64,000 nucleotides of DNA, from assembly GCA_963821705.1 (NCBI GenBank), contig CAWGEV010000008.1, positions 124,001-188,000 of the forward strand, read 5' to 3'. A program made the translations under genes and the position numbers. This document shows positions 1-8,211 of the stretch, piece by piece. The notes below the pieces were generated by a model. It did no database searches. It was not told the DNA's origin and saw only the letters and a program-made list of their open reading frames with translations. Source of the DNA: DASUPK01 sp963821705. GTDB taxonomy: Bacteria; Actinomycetota; Thermoleophilia; Solirubrobacterales; 70-9. The number at the start of each line of letters is the position of its first letter. Position 1 is the first letter of the stretch.

Positions 1-723
1 ACGAAGGCGGAGATCATCGACGGGCTCCGCACGGACGGGACGGCCGTGGTCCCGGCCGAGCCGGGGCCGCTCGAGCGGTATCTGGACCGCGCGCCGGGCC
101 TGCTGCGATTCGGGCGGGGCGGCGACGTCGAGGCCGTGGACGTCCGGAGCGACGAGAGGGAGATCGACGCCATGGTCCGCACCCCGGCGGGCGAGCAGCC
201 GTTCAGGCTGCCCTTCGCCGAGGCCCACAACGTCGAGAACGCCCTGGCGGCGATCGCCGTAGGCGTCGCGCTCGGCTACTCGCTCGATGCGATGGCGGAT
301 CGGGCGCCCGGGATAGTCTTCTCGCGCCTTCGTGGGGAGCTGGTGGAGCTCCCGGAGAACGCCATCCTGATCAACGACTGCTACAACGCCAACCCGATCT
401 CGATGCGGGCGGCGCTGGACCATCTCGCCACGCTGAGGGCGGACGGCCGGCGGCTCGCGGTCCTCGGCGAGATGAGGGAGCTCGGTCCCGACGCGGCCGG
501 CTATCACCGCGAGATCGGCGAGCACGCGCGCGAGCGGGGAGTCGATCACCTCATCGGGGTGGGGGAGCTGGCCTCCGAGTACGCGCCGGACGTGCAGGTC
601 GCCGACGCGGAGGCCGCCGCCGACGCGCTGGCCGAGGCGCTGGGCCCGGGCGCCCTCGTCCTCGTGAAGGGGTCGCGGGCAATCGGCCTGGAGCGCGTGG
701 CGGAGAAGCTGACGGGGCGCTAG
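1..723 (+). CDS. murF: UDP-MurNAc-tripeptide--D-Ala-D-Ala ligase, 5'-truncated by window edge
   Basis: Adds the D-Ala-D-Ala dipeptide to UDP-MurNAc-tripeptide in the cytoplasm, the last soluble step of peptidoglycan precursor synthesis. The frame is open to the left edge, so the N-terminal region with the ATP-binding loop is outside the window and 240 residues are visible. Seen here are the Mur-ligase segment HNVENALAAIA and the MurF-type motif NDCYNANP followed by VLGEMRELG in the C-terminal domain. The stop codon abuts the ATG of mraY, placing it at the head of the mur/fts run. The NDCYNANP motif separates it from MurE. Confidence 0.95.
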   Translation, partial: TKAEIIDGLRTDGTAVVPAEPGPLERYLDRAPGLLRFGRGGDVEAVDVRSDEREIDAMVRTPAGEQPFRLPFAEAHNVENALAAIAVGVALGYSLDAMADRAPGIVFSRLRGELVELPENAILINDCYNANPISMRAALDHLATLRADGRRLAVLGEMRELGPDAAGYHREIGEHARERGVDHLIGVGELASEYAPDVQVADAEAAADALAEALGPGALVLVKGSRAIGLERVAEKLTGR

Positions 724-1701
724 ATGCTCGGCGAGATCCTGATTGCGGGCATGGCCGCGATGCTGATCTGCATCTTCCTCGGCCCGAAGTTCATCGAGTA
801 CCTGCGGCTGCGCGAGTTCGGCCAGCAGATCCGTGAGGAGGGACCTGAGGAGCATCACGAGAAGGCGGGTACGCCGACGATGGGCGGCCTGCTGATATTC
901 ACCGCGATCTCGGTCCCCTACCTGGTGCTCTCCGACCGCGACACCCAGAGCCTGGCGGTGTACGGCGTCGCGATCGGCTGCGCCGCGATCGGTTTCATCG
1001 ACGACTATCTGAAGATCACCCGGCGCCGTTCACTGGGGCTCTCGGCCCGCTACAAGCTGCTCCTCCAATTCGGGCTGGCGCTCGGGCTCTGGTACGTCGC
1101 CCGGCACACGGTCGGCCTCGACTCCAGCCTCGAGCTGAGGATCTCGCATGCCTCGCTCAACATCCCGGACGCGGTCTACCCGCTGGTGATCTTCCTGGTG
1201 ATCGCCGGCTCGAGCAACGCGGTGAACCTCACCGACGGCCTCGACGGGCTGGCCGCCGGCTGCTGCGCGATCGTGCTGCTCGCCTACACGGCGATCACGT
1301 TCATCACCACCGGGCAACACAGCCTCTCGCTGCTCTCCGCCTGCCTGGTCGGCGGCTGCATCGGCTTCCTCTGGTTCAATTCGTTCCCGGCCTCGATCTT
1401 CATGGGGGACACGGGATCGCTCGGGCTGGGCGGGGCCATCGGGGCCCTCGCCGTGATGACCCAGACGGAGATCCTCCTGATCATCACGGGCGGCATCTTC
1501 GTGATCGAGGCGCTCTCGGTCGCCCTCCAGGTCGCGGCCTTCAAGATGTTCCGTCGCCGAGTCCTGCTGATGGCCCCGGTCCACCATCACTTCGAGCTGC
1601 TGGCCTGGTCCGAGACCAAGATCATGCTCCGCTTCTGGATCATCGCGGCCGTCTGCTCGGGAATCGGCTTCACCCTCTACCAGCAGTCGATCGGGCCTTA
1701 G
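724..1701 (+). CDS. mraY: phospho-MurNAc-pentapeptide transferase
   Basis: Transfers phospho-MurNAc-pentapeptide from UDP to undecaprenyl phosphate, forming lipid I at the inner face of the membrane. The 325-residue protein has about ten hydrophobic segments and the family motifs in order: PTMGG near residue 51, the Asp-rich FIDDYLK near 91, NLTDGLDGLA near 167, FMGDTGSLGLGG near 226 and PVHHHFE near 286, containing the catalytic aspartates and the conserved His cluster. The ATG directly follows the murF stop. In most dcw clusters murD comes next; here a convergent ACT-domain gene intervenes. Confidence 0.97.
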   Translation: MLGEILIAGMAAMLICIFLGPKFIEYLRLREFGQQIREEGPEEHHEKAGTPTMGGLLIFTAISVPYLVLSDRDTQSLAVYGVAIGCAAIGFIDDYLKITRRRSLGLSARYKLLLQFGLALGLWYVARHTVGLDSSLELRISHASLNIPDAVYPLVIFLVIAGSSNAVNLTDGLDGLAAGCCAIVLLAYTAITFITTGQHSLSLLSACLVGGCIGFLWFNSFPASIFMGDTGSLGLGGAIGALAVMTQTEILLIITGGIFVIEALSVALQVAAFKMFRRRVLLMAPVHHHFELLAWSETKIMLRFWIIAAVCSGIGFTLYQQSIGP

Positions 1702-1718
1702 CGGCCACCAGTGGCCGC
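1701..1718. terminator. hairpin between convergent mraY and ACT gene
   Basis: Perfect 8-bp inverted repeat GCGGCCAC/GTGGCCGC with a 2-nt centre, beginning at the last base of the mraY stop. A second pairing, GGCCACC (1703-1709) with GGTGGCC (1736-1742), is mutually exclusive with it. There is no T-run, so termination is inferred only from position between two convergent genes. Confidence 0.5.
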
Positions 1719-1721
1719 GAT

Positions 1722-1736
1722 CTGATGGCGAAGCCG
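1722..1736 (+). repeat. intergenic 15-bp repeat, copy 1
   Basis: The sequence CTGATGGCGAAGCCG is identical to copies at 40531 and 63069. Its core forms a GGC-GAA-GCC mini-hairpin. This copy lies 20 nt after the mraY stop and just before the end of the convergent ACT gene, inside the larger GGCCACC/GGTGGCC pairing. Confidence 0.6.
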
Positions 1737-1741
1737 GTGGC

Positions 1742-2119
1742 CTAACTCGCGTCGAGGGCGCTCCGGAGAGCCGGCGTGTCGTCCGCCCCGAAGACGATCC
1801 GGTTCTGCGTTGCGATGTAGACGAGATCGAGGTTGACGCCGGCCTTCGCGATCTTGCGAGTCAGGTCCGCCAGGACGCCGGGGCGGTCCTCGACGTCCAC
1901 TACGACGACCTCTCGTTCGCGAGTGACCGCGACATGGGAGATCGCCAGCGCATGCTTCACCGCCTCGGCATGCGGGACGAGGATGTGCAGCTCGGCCCGG
2001 TCGCCCTGCTCCATGCACGTGGCGGCGGCGATGTTGACGCCGGCATCGCTGATCGCCGTCGCCACTTCGGCCAGCGCTCCCGGCTTGTTCTCGATGTCGA
2101 TGACCAGGTCGAACGCCAT
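1742..2119 (-). CDS. tandem ACT-domain protein
   Basis: A 125-residue protein made of two ACT-type ligand-binding modules. The first contains IENKPGALAEVATAI near residue 8; the second contains VEDRPGVLADLTRKI near residue 75. No catalytic domain is attached, so it is likely a free-standing amino-acid sensor or regulatory subunit; the ligand cannot be told from sequence. ATG 2119 is chosen because the open frame upstream (to 2212) lacks the fold and has no better ribosome site. It faces into mraY on the opposite strand and divides the mur/fts cluster. An ACT-only regulator of another enzyme is the main alternative. Confidence 0.8.
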   Translation of the reverse strand: MAFDLVIDIENKPGALAEVATAISDAGVNIAAATCMEQGDRAELHILVPHAEAVKHALAISHVAVTREREVVVVDVEDRPGVLADLTRKIAKAGVNLDLVYIATQNRIVFGADDTPALRSALDAS

Positions 2120-2196
2120 CTGTCTCGCTTCGCTCAGCCTAATGGCGGCAGGCCCACGCACGCAGGGAGAAGGGACCGGCTGGCGAACATGGTTAT

Positions 2197-3570
2197 GTGA
2201 ACTCAGGCGCAAAACCGCGCCCGCCGCTGCCCGACGGCCCGTTCCTGGTGGTCGGCCTGGCGCGCTCCGGGGCGGCGATCGCCGCGGCCCTCGCGGAGCG
2301 AGGGGAAACCGTGCTCGGCGTCGACTCCGGCACGCCCGAGGAGGCGGCAGGGCTGGAGCAGGCGGGCGTCGAAGTCAGTTTGGGCGTGGATGGAACACGG
2401 CAACTCGATCGTGCCCGAACGTTGGTCAAGAGCCCCGGCGTGCCTCAGGACGCGCCCGTGGTCACGGCCGCGCGCGAGCGAGGCATCGAGGTCACGGGCG
2501 AGCTCGAGCTCGCCTGGCGGCTGATCCCCAATCACTTCTGCGCGGTCACGGGCACCAACGGGAAGACCACGACGACCGAGCTGATCGGCCATCTCCACCG
2601 GACCGACGGTCGCCCGGTCGCGGTGGCGGGGAACGTCGGCACCCCGCTCGCCTCGCTCGTCGGCGCTGTCGATCCCGACGCGACCGTGGTCTGCGAGGCA
2701 TCCAGCTTCCAACTCGAGGACACCTCCTACTTCGCCGCCGAGTGCGCGGTCTTCGTCAACCTCGCGCCCGACCACCTCGACCGCCACGGGACCCTCGAGA
2801 GCTACCTCGACGCGAAGCTCCGGATCTTCGCCAACCAGGGGAACGACGACGCGGCCGTCTACAACGGGGACACGCCGGAGCTGCGGAACCGAGACCTCGG
2901 GGGCTGTGCCCGCCGGGTCCGCTTCTGCCCAGTCGAGGGCGGGTCCGCCGATCCCGACTGCGAGCTCAGCCTGCGCGACGGGGTGATCTTCGCGGCCGAC
3001 GAGCCGCTGCTGCGGGCCGACGAGCTCCAGCTGCTCGGCTCCCACAACGTCGAGAACGCGATGGCGGCCGCGGCCGCGGCTCTGGCATCGGGCTTTCCGC
3101 GCGACTCCGTCGCCGAGGGACTGCGGAGCTTCAAGGGCGTCCGGCACCGGCTGGAGCGCGTCCGCGAGGTCGGCGGCGTCCTCTACGTGAACGACTCCAA
3201 GGCCACCAACGTCGCGTCGGCGCTGGCGGGAATCCGCGCCTTCGACGGCGGGGTCCGCCTGATCGCCGGCGGCCGCCCGAAGCAGGAGAGCTTCGAGCCG
3301 CTGGTGGAGGCGGTGAAGGAGCGCTGCGTCGCCGTCTACCTGATCGGCGAGGCGGCGGAGCGGATGGCGAGGGAGCTGGCCCCGGCGGTGGAGGGCGGCG
3401 TCGAGATCTCGGTCGTCGGGACGCTGGCGAGGGCCGTGGAGGCGGCCTCTGCCGACGCCCGGCCCGGCGAGGTCGTGCTCCTCTCGCCTGCGTGCGCCAG
3501 CTTCGACGCGTTCAAGGACTTCGAGGAGAGAGGGGACCGCTTCCGCGAGCTGTTGGAGGCGGTCGGGTGA
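2197..3570 (+). CDS. murD: UDP-MurNAc-L-Ala--D-Glu ligase
   Basis: Adds D-glutamate to UDP-MurNAc-L-alanine in the cytoplasm. The 457 residues show an N-terminal nucleotide-fold start (VVGLARSG), the ATP loop GTNGKTTTTE near residue 115, the central-domain segment EASSFQLE, the HNVENAMAA segment, and the C-terminal YVNDSKATN motif typical of MurD. GTG 2197 is the first start in frame; there is no close Shine-Dalgarno, and a weak -10-like GAACAT lies 6 nt upstream. It ends with a GTGA overlap into ftsW, and the following five genes overlap or abut, so it probably heads the murD-ftsQ transcript. Confidence 0.96.
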   Translation: MNSGAKPRPPLPDGPFLVVGLARSGAAIAAALAERGETVLGVDSGTPEEAAGLEQAGVEVSLGVDGTRQLDRARTLVKSPGVPQDAPVVTAARERGIEVTGELELAWRLIPNHFCAVTGTNGKTTTTELIGHLHRTDGRPVAVAGNVGTPLASLVGAVDPDATVVCEASSFQLEDTSYFAAECAVFVNLAPDHLDRHGTLESYLDAKLRIFANQGNDDAAVYNGDTPELRNRDLGGCARRVRFCPVEGGSADPDCELSLRDGVIFAADEPLLRADELQLLGSHNVENAMAAAAAALASGFPRDSVAEGLRSFKGVRHRLERVREVGGVLYVNDSKATNVASALAGIRAFDGGVRLIAGGRPKQESFEPLVEAVKERCVAVYLIGEAAERMARELAPAVEGGVEISVVGTLARAVEAASADARPGEVVLLSPACASFDAFKDFEERGDRFRELLEAVG

Positions 3571-4874
3571 AGCGGAAGCCCCCACCCCCGCCCCCGCCGC
3601 TCGAGTACTCGCTGCTGCTCACGGCGACCATGTGCCTGCTCGCCTTCGGCGCGGTCATGGTCTTCAGCGCCAGCTCGGCGCGGTCGCTGCTGAGCAGCGG
3701 CGGCAACGGCTTCTACTACCTCGAGCGCACCGTGATCTTCGGCGCCATCGGGCTGCTGGTGATGCGCGTGGCGTCGGTCCGCGGCGTTGCCGCGGTGAAG
3801 CCGCTGACGCCGCCGATCCTGCTCGGCTCCGTCTTCCTGCTCTTCGCCGTGCTGCTTCCGGGCGTCGGGACAACCGTCAACGGCGCGCAGCGCTGGGTGG
3901 GCGGCGGCCTCGTCCAGTTCCAGCCTTCGGAGCTCGCGAAGATCGCGCTGGTCCTCTACGGGGCCTACCTCCTCTCCACCGAGCCGAAGCGCGCCCGCAC
4001 CCTCGGCGGCCTCGGTCCCTATCTCCTCATGGTGGGGCTCTGCGTCCTGCTGATCGCCAAGGAGCCGGATCTCGGGACCTCGATCGTCGTCTCGTTCGCG
4101 GTCTGCTGCGTCCTCTTCCTGGCGGGCGTCAGGCCGCGCACCCTCGCGCCGGTGGGCGCCCTGATCGCCCTGGTGGCGGTGATCATGATCGCCATGCACC
4201 CGTACCAGGAGGCCCGCCTCACCGGCTTCCTGCATCCGGGGAGCGACACCAGCGGAGCCGGCTTCCAGGCCAAGCAGGCCACGATCGCGATCGGATCGGG
4301 CGGCCTAACCGGCGTGGGGCTCGGGGAGAGCGTGCAGAAGGCCTCGTACCTGCCGGAGGCGCACACCGACATGATCGCGGCGGTGATCGGCGAGGAACTG
4401 GGGCTCGTGGGGATGTTCGTCCTCGTCGGCCTCTTCGGGATGTTCGGCTACGCAGGCCTGAGGGCCGCGCACCGCGCCCGAGACCGCTTCAGCAAGCTGC
4501 TCGCGGCCGGGCTGACCTCGCTGATCCTGGCGCAAGCGGCCCTGAACCTCTTCGCAGTGCTCGGGCTCGCGCCGCTCACAGGCGTCCCCTTGCCGTTCGT
4601 CTCGTACGGAGGAAGCAGCCTGATCATCACCCTGGCGGCGGCCGGACTGATCCTGAACGTCGCCCGGCGTCCAGCGGCGGCGCAGGCTTCCGGCAGGCGT
4701 GGGACACGCAGCGGCGCAAGCGGCACTGCCGCGAGCCCTGCGAGACTCCGCGTCGTCGGCGGAACTCACCAAAGGAGAAAGCGCGCAGCAAGTGGCACGA
4801 GTCGTGATAGCGGCCGGCGGTACGGCGGGGCACGTCGTACCGGCGATCGCCGTCGCCGACGCGCTTCGGGCTGA
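3567..4874 (+). CDS. ftsW: septal peptidoglycan glycosyltransferase FtsW (SEDS family)
   Basis: Polymerises lipid II at the division septum together with its class B PBP partner. A polyproline N-terminus is followed by about ten membrane segments. SEDS features visible are QPSELAKIALVLY, EPDLGTS, GAGFQAKQA, SYLPEAHTDMI and the terminal PFVSYGGSS. GTG 3567 overlaps the murD stop. After GLILNVARR the open frame runs a further 60 or so residues of Arg-rich sequence and overlaps murG by 83 nt. From about 4667 the coding-like third-position G+C moves to the +2 frame, which stops at 4807. The membrane core is certain; the true 3' end is not. Confidence 0.93.
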   Translation: MKRKPPPPPPPLEYSLLLTATMCLLAFGAVMVFSASSARSLLSSGGNGFYYLERTVIFGAIGLLVMRVASVRGVAAVKPLTPPILLGSVFLLFAVLLPGVGTTVNGAQRWVGGGLVQFQPSELAKIALVLYGAYLLSTEPKRARTLGGLGPYLLMVGLCVLLIAKEPDLGTSIVVSFAVCCVLFLAGVRPRTLAPVGALIALVAVIMIAMHPYQEARLTGFLHPGSDTSGAGFQAKQATIAIGSGGLTGVGLGESVQKASYLPEAHTDMIAAVIGEELGLVGMFVLVGLFGMFGYAGLRAAHRARDRFSKLLAAGLTSLILAQAALNLFAVLGLAPLTGVPLPFVSYGGSSLIITLAAAGLILNVARRPAAAQASGRRGTRSGASGTAASPARLRVVGGTHQRRKRAASGTSRDSGRRYGGARRTGDRRRRRASG

Positions 4875-5889
4875 GGGCTCCGAGGTCAGCTTCCTCGGAA
4901 CCCGCGAGCGCGCGGAGGCGGACCTCGTGCCCCAGGCCGGCTACGAGATCGATTTCCTGCGGGTCAGCGGCCTCTCCCGGCGCAATCCGCTGAAGGCCGC
5001 CAGATCTGCCTGGCAGGCGACTCGCGCCGTCGGCGCGGCGCAGCGGCTCCTGGAGCGCCGCAGGGCCGACGTCGTCCTGGGTGGAGGGGGATACGTGGCC
5101 GGCCCGGTCGGCCTCGCCGCCGTCAGGGTGGGGCTGCCTCTCGTGCTCACCGAGGCGGACAGCCACCTGGGGCTCGCGAACCGCCTGCTCGCCCGCCGTG
5201 CACAGCGGGTCTGCCTCGCCTTCCCGATCCCGGGCCGCGATGGCGGCCCCTACGTCGTCACCGGAAGGCCGATCCCGCGGGCGGTCATCGAGGCCGACCC
5301 GACGGTGGCCCGGCGCCGGTTCGGGATCCCCGAGCCCGCGGACTGCGTGACGATCGTCGGCGGCAGCCTCGGCGCCCGCTCGATCAACCTGGCCGCCTTC
5401 GAGGCCTTCACTCGCGGGCTCCCGCACGACCACGTCGGCCAGCCCTGGGTGCTCCACGTCGCCGGGCGCCGTGACTATCCGGAGCTTCGCCGCCGCTGGG
5501 ACGAGGAGGGCCGCCCCGAGCGCTACACGCTGATCCAGTACGAGCCGGACCTGGGGGACGTGCTCGCCGCGGCGGATCTGGTCGTGGCGCGGGCCGGCGG
5601 ATCGGTGATGGAGATCGCCGCCGCCGGGCGGCCGGCGATCCTGATCCCTTACCCGCACGCCACCGCCGACCATCAGACGGCCAACGCCCGCTGGATGGCC
5701 GACGGCGGAGCCGCGGTCGTGATCCCGGACGCGGAGCTCGCCCCAGCCACCCTGAGCGCCGCGATCGCCGAGCTCCTGGCCGACGAGGACCGGCTCCGCG
5801 AGATGGGGATCGCCGCCCGGCGGCTCGCCAAGCCCGACGCCGCGGAGAGGATCGCCCGCGAGGTCCTGGAGGCCGCGAGCCGTGAGTGA
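4792..5889 (+). CDS. murG: UDP-GlcNAc:lipid I GlcNAc transferase
   Basis: Converts lipid I to lipid II at the cytoplasmic membrane face; GT-B glycosyltransferase of 365 residues. The N-terminal glycine loop GGTAGHVVPA starts about residue 9, a second loop GGGGYVAGP lies near 94, and the C-terminal UDP-GlcNAc site includes GGSLGAR, the Glu of GSVMEIAAAG and the Gln/Asn of DHQTANA. GTG 4792 places the glycine loop at the usual distance; an AAAGGAGAAA ribosome site lies about 14 nt upstream. It starts inside the 3' end of ftsW and overlaps murC by 8 nt. The acceptor-side segment reads TEADSHLGLANR, where many MurGs have EQN. Confidence 0.94.
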   Translation: MARVVIAAGGTAGHVVPAIAVADALRAEGSEVSFLGTRERAEADLVPQAGYEIDFLRVSGLSRRNPLKAARSAWQATRAVGAAQRLLERRRADVVLGGGGYVAGPVGLAAVRVGLPLVLTEADSHLGLANRLLARRAQRVCLAFPIPGRDGGPYVVTGRPIPRAVIEADPTVARRRFGIPEPADCVTIVGGSLGARSINLAAFEAFTRGLPHDHVGQPWVLHVAGRRDYPELRRRWDEEGRPERYTLIQYEPDLGDVLAAADLVVARAGGSVMEIAAAGRPAILIPYPHATADHQTANARWMADGGAAVVIPDAELAPATLSAAIAELLADEDRLREMGIAARRLAKPDAAERIAREVLEAASRE

Positions 5890-7285
5890 GCCCTTGAGCG
5901 GCCGGCGGCTCCACTTCATCGCCATCGGCGGCGCTGGGATGAGCGGTCTCGCGCTCGTCTGCCGCACGCTGGGCGCGGAGGTGAGCGGATCGGACCGAGC
6001 GGAGTCCTCCTACATGGACCGGCTCCGGGCCGCGGGGATCGAGCCGCATCTGGGCCATGACCCGGACCAGGTTCCCGCCGACGCCGAGGTGGTCGTCTCG
6101 ACCGCGATCCCGGACGACAACCCGGAGCTCGCCCGCGCTCGCGAGCGGGGCCAGAAGGTCGTCCATCGCGGCGAGCTGCTGGCCGAGCTCTGCTCGCAGC
6201 GCCGCCTGCTCGCGATCGCCGGGACGCACGGCAAGACGACCACCGCGGCCATGTGCATCTGGGCGCTCCGCGAGATCGGCGCCGACCCCGCCTTCTTCCT
6301 CGGGGGCGAGCTGCCGGGCGCGGGTCCGAATGGCGAGCCGACCAACGCCGGCTGGGGGGAGGGCGAATGGGTCGTCGCGGAGGCGGATGAGAGCGACGCG
6401 AGCTTCCTCAAGCTGCAGCCCGAGGTGGGCGTGATCACCAACCTCGAGCTCGATCACCACTCGCGTTGGAGCTCGCTGACGGAGCTCTCGGAGGCGTTCG
6501 CGGCCTTCTCCTCCCCGGCATCAGGGCTGGTCGTCGGCGCCGATGTGCGCCTGCCGGGACAGGAGGCGCAGAAGGTGGTGCGGTTCGCGCTGGAGGCGGC
6601 CGGGGACGAGCGTCCGGTCGAGGCCGAGCTGCTCGCGACCGGCATCGAGACGAACCCCGACGGGGGCAGCCGCTTCCGCGCGCGGGGCGCCGGCATCGAC
6701 GAGGAGGTGAGCCTCCGCGTGCCCGGGCGGCACAACGTCGCGAATGCTCTCGCAGCGCTCGGCGGCCTCTCGCTGGCCGGCGCCGATGTCGCCGGCGCCG
6801 CCCAGTCGCTCCGCGAGTTCCCGGGCGTCGCGCGCCGCCTCGAGCTGAAGGGAGAGAGCAACGGTGCCCTCATCTACGACGACTACGCCCATCACCCGAC
6901 CGAGGTCGCGGCCACCCTCGAGGCAGCACGCGGGCTCGCCCCGCGTCGCCTGATCGCCGCCTTCCAGCCCCACCTCTACTCGCGCACGAAGGCCCTGGCG
7001 AGCGAGTTCGGTGCGGCCCTTGCGGCCGCGGACGAGGTTGCCGTCCTGGACGTCTACCCGGCGCGAGAGGAGCCCATCGGGCCCCTGGAAGGGGTGAGCG
7101 GCCTGATGGTCGCGAGCGCCGCCGCCGACCGGGCGCGCGGCCGCCAGGTCTGGTGGCTTCCCACGGCGGAGCTCGCAGCCCAGGCCCTGGGGCCACGCCT
7201 CCGCGAGGGGGACATCCTGATCACGATCGGCGCCGGGGACATCTTCAAGCTGGCGGAGGTCCTCGTGAACGGCGGTTCGGAGTGA
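5882..7285 (+). CDS. murC: UDP-MurNAc--L-alanine ligase
   Basis: First amino-acid ligase of the peptidoglycan stem peptide, ATP-dependent and cytoplasmic. The 467 residues show the N-terminal Rossmann motif AIGGAGMSGLA (about 13-23), the ATP loop GTHGKTTTAA near 115, EADESDASF near 163, the HNVANALAA segment and the C-terminal YDDYAHHPTE motif characteristic of MurC. GTG 5882 lies inside the murG 3' end and the stop overlaps the murB GTG, so translation is coupled on both sides. Confidence 0.96.
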   Translation: MSEPLSGRRLHFIAIGGAGMSGLALVCRTLGAEVSGSDRAESSYMDRLRAAGIEPHLGHDPDQVPADAEVVVSTAIPDDNPELARARERGQKVVHRGELLAELCSQRRLLAIAGTHGKTTTAAMCIWALREIGADPAFFLGGELPGAGPNGEPTNAGWGEGEWVVAEADESDASFLKLQPEVGVITNLELDHHSRWSSLTELSEAFAAFSSPASGLVVGADVRLPGQEAQKVVRFALEAAGDERPVEAELLATGIETNPDGGSRFRARGAGIDEEVSLRVPGRHNVANALAALGGLSLAGADVAGAAQSLREFPGVARRLELKGESNGALIYDDYAHHPTEVAATLEAARGLAPRRLIAAFQPHLYSRTKALASEFGAALAAADEVAVLDVYPAREEPIGPLEGVSGLMVASAAADRARGRQVWWLPTAELAAQALGPRLREGDILITIGAGDIFKLAEVLVNGGSE

Positions 7286-8211
7286 CACCCGGCGACGTCG
7301 TCAGCGCGATGCTGGAGCATGACTATCCGCTCTCGCGGCTGACCACCGTGCGCGCCGGCGGCAGCGCGGACCACTTCGCGCCCCCCGCCTCCGAGGAGCG
7401 GGTGGTGGACCTCCTCGCGTGGGCGGAGGGGGAGGGGATTCCGGTCGGCGTGGTCGGCTCCGGCTCGAATCTGCTGGTCTCGGACGATGGCTTCCGCGGC
7501 CTGGTGATGAAGCTGACGGGCGAGCTCACCGGGGTGGAGCGCCAGGAGGATCACGTCGTCGCCGGTGGCGGCGCCCGGCTGCCGTCCGCCGCGGCCAAGG
7601 CGGCGGGGTGGGGGCTCACGGGCCTCGAGTTCGGGGTGAACATCCCGGGTACGGTGGGCGGCGCCGTCCGGATGAATGCCAACGCATACGGTGGCGAGCT
7701 CGGGCGTGTCCTGGAGACCGTCAGGGTGTGCACTCCCTCGGGCGTCGACGAGCGGCGCCCCGAGGATCTCGGCTTCCGCTACCGCGGCTCGGCTCTGGGT
7801 GACAGGGACGTGGTCTCCAGCGCCACCTTCGCCCTCGCCCAGGCGAATCCGGCCGACGTGAAGGCCACCATGGCGGACATGCGGCGCAGGCGAAAGGAGG
7901 CCCAGCCCTCCGGCATAAAGACGTTCGGATCCACCTTCATGAACCCCGAGGACCCGCGGGCGGAGGGCCGCTCCGCGGGCCAGCTGCTCGATGCGGCCGG
8001 CGCTCGCGGGCTCGAGATCGGCGGCGCCCGCCTCTCCCCGAAGCATGCGAACTTCGTCGAGAACACGGGCGGCGCGACCACCGCGGACATCCTCGAGGTG
8101 ATGGCGGAGGCGAGGCGCATGGTCCACGAGCGATTCGGGGTGACCCTGGAGCCCGAGGTGCAGGTCCTTGGCGAGGTGAGCTGGCCGGAGCAATGGCAAC
8201 TCGAGCGGTAA
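7282..8211 (+). CDS. murB: UDP-N-acetylenolpyruvoylglucosamine reductase
   Basis: FAD- and NADPH-dependent reduction giving UDP-MurNAc. Over 309 residues are seen TTVRAGGSADHF, the FAD-binding GSGSNLLVSD near residue 55, GVNIPGTVGGAVRMNANAYGGE-type flavin contacts near 117, and the GSTFMNPE segment bearing the conserved Ser region near 214, ending with the LEPEVQVLGE C-terminus. GTG 7282 overlaps the murC stop. The open frame extends upstream through murC, but nothing there resembles MurB. It overlaps ftsQ by 19 nt. Confidence 0.95.
   Translation: MTPGDVVSAMLEHDYPLSRLTTVRAGGSADHFAPPASEERVVDLLAWAEGEGIPVGVVGSGSNLLVSDDGFRGLVMKLTGELTGVERQEDHVVAGGGARLPSAAAKAAGWGLTGLEFGVNIPGTVGGAVRMNANAYGGELGRVLETVRVCTPSGVDERRPEDLGFRYRGSALGDRDVVSSATFALAQANPADVKATMADMRRRRKEAQPSGIKTFGSTFMNPEDPRAEGRSAGQLLDAAGARGLEIGGARLSPKHANFVENTGGATTADILEVMAEARRMVHERFGVTLEPEVQVLGEVSWPEQWQLER

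Noticed and set aside
1833..3566. Possible long N-terminal extension of FtsW
   Set aside because: The frame is open through murD and the ACT gene but is low-complexity Arg/Gly/Pro sequence; FtsW starts at GTG 3567 with the usual overlap.
2203..3585. 460-codon open frame antisense to murD
   Set aside because: Same composition effect; murD motifs are complete on the plus strand.
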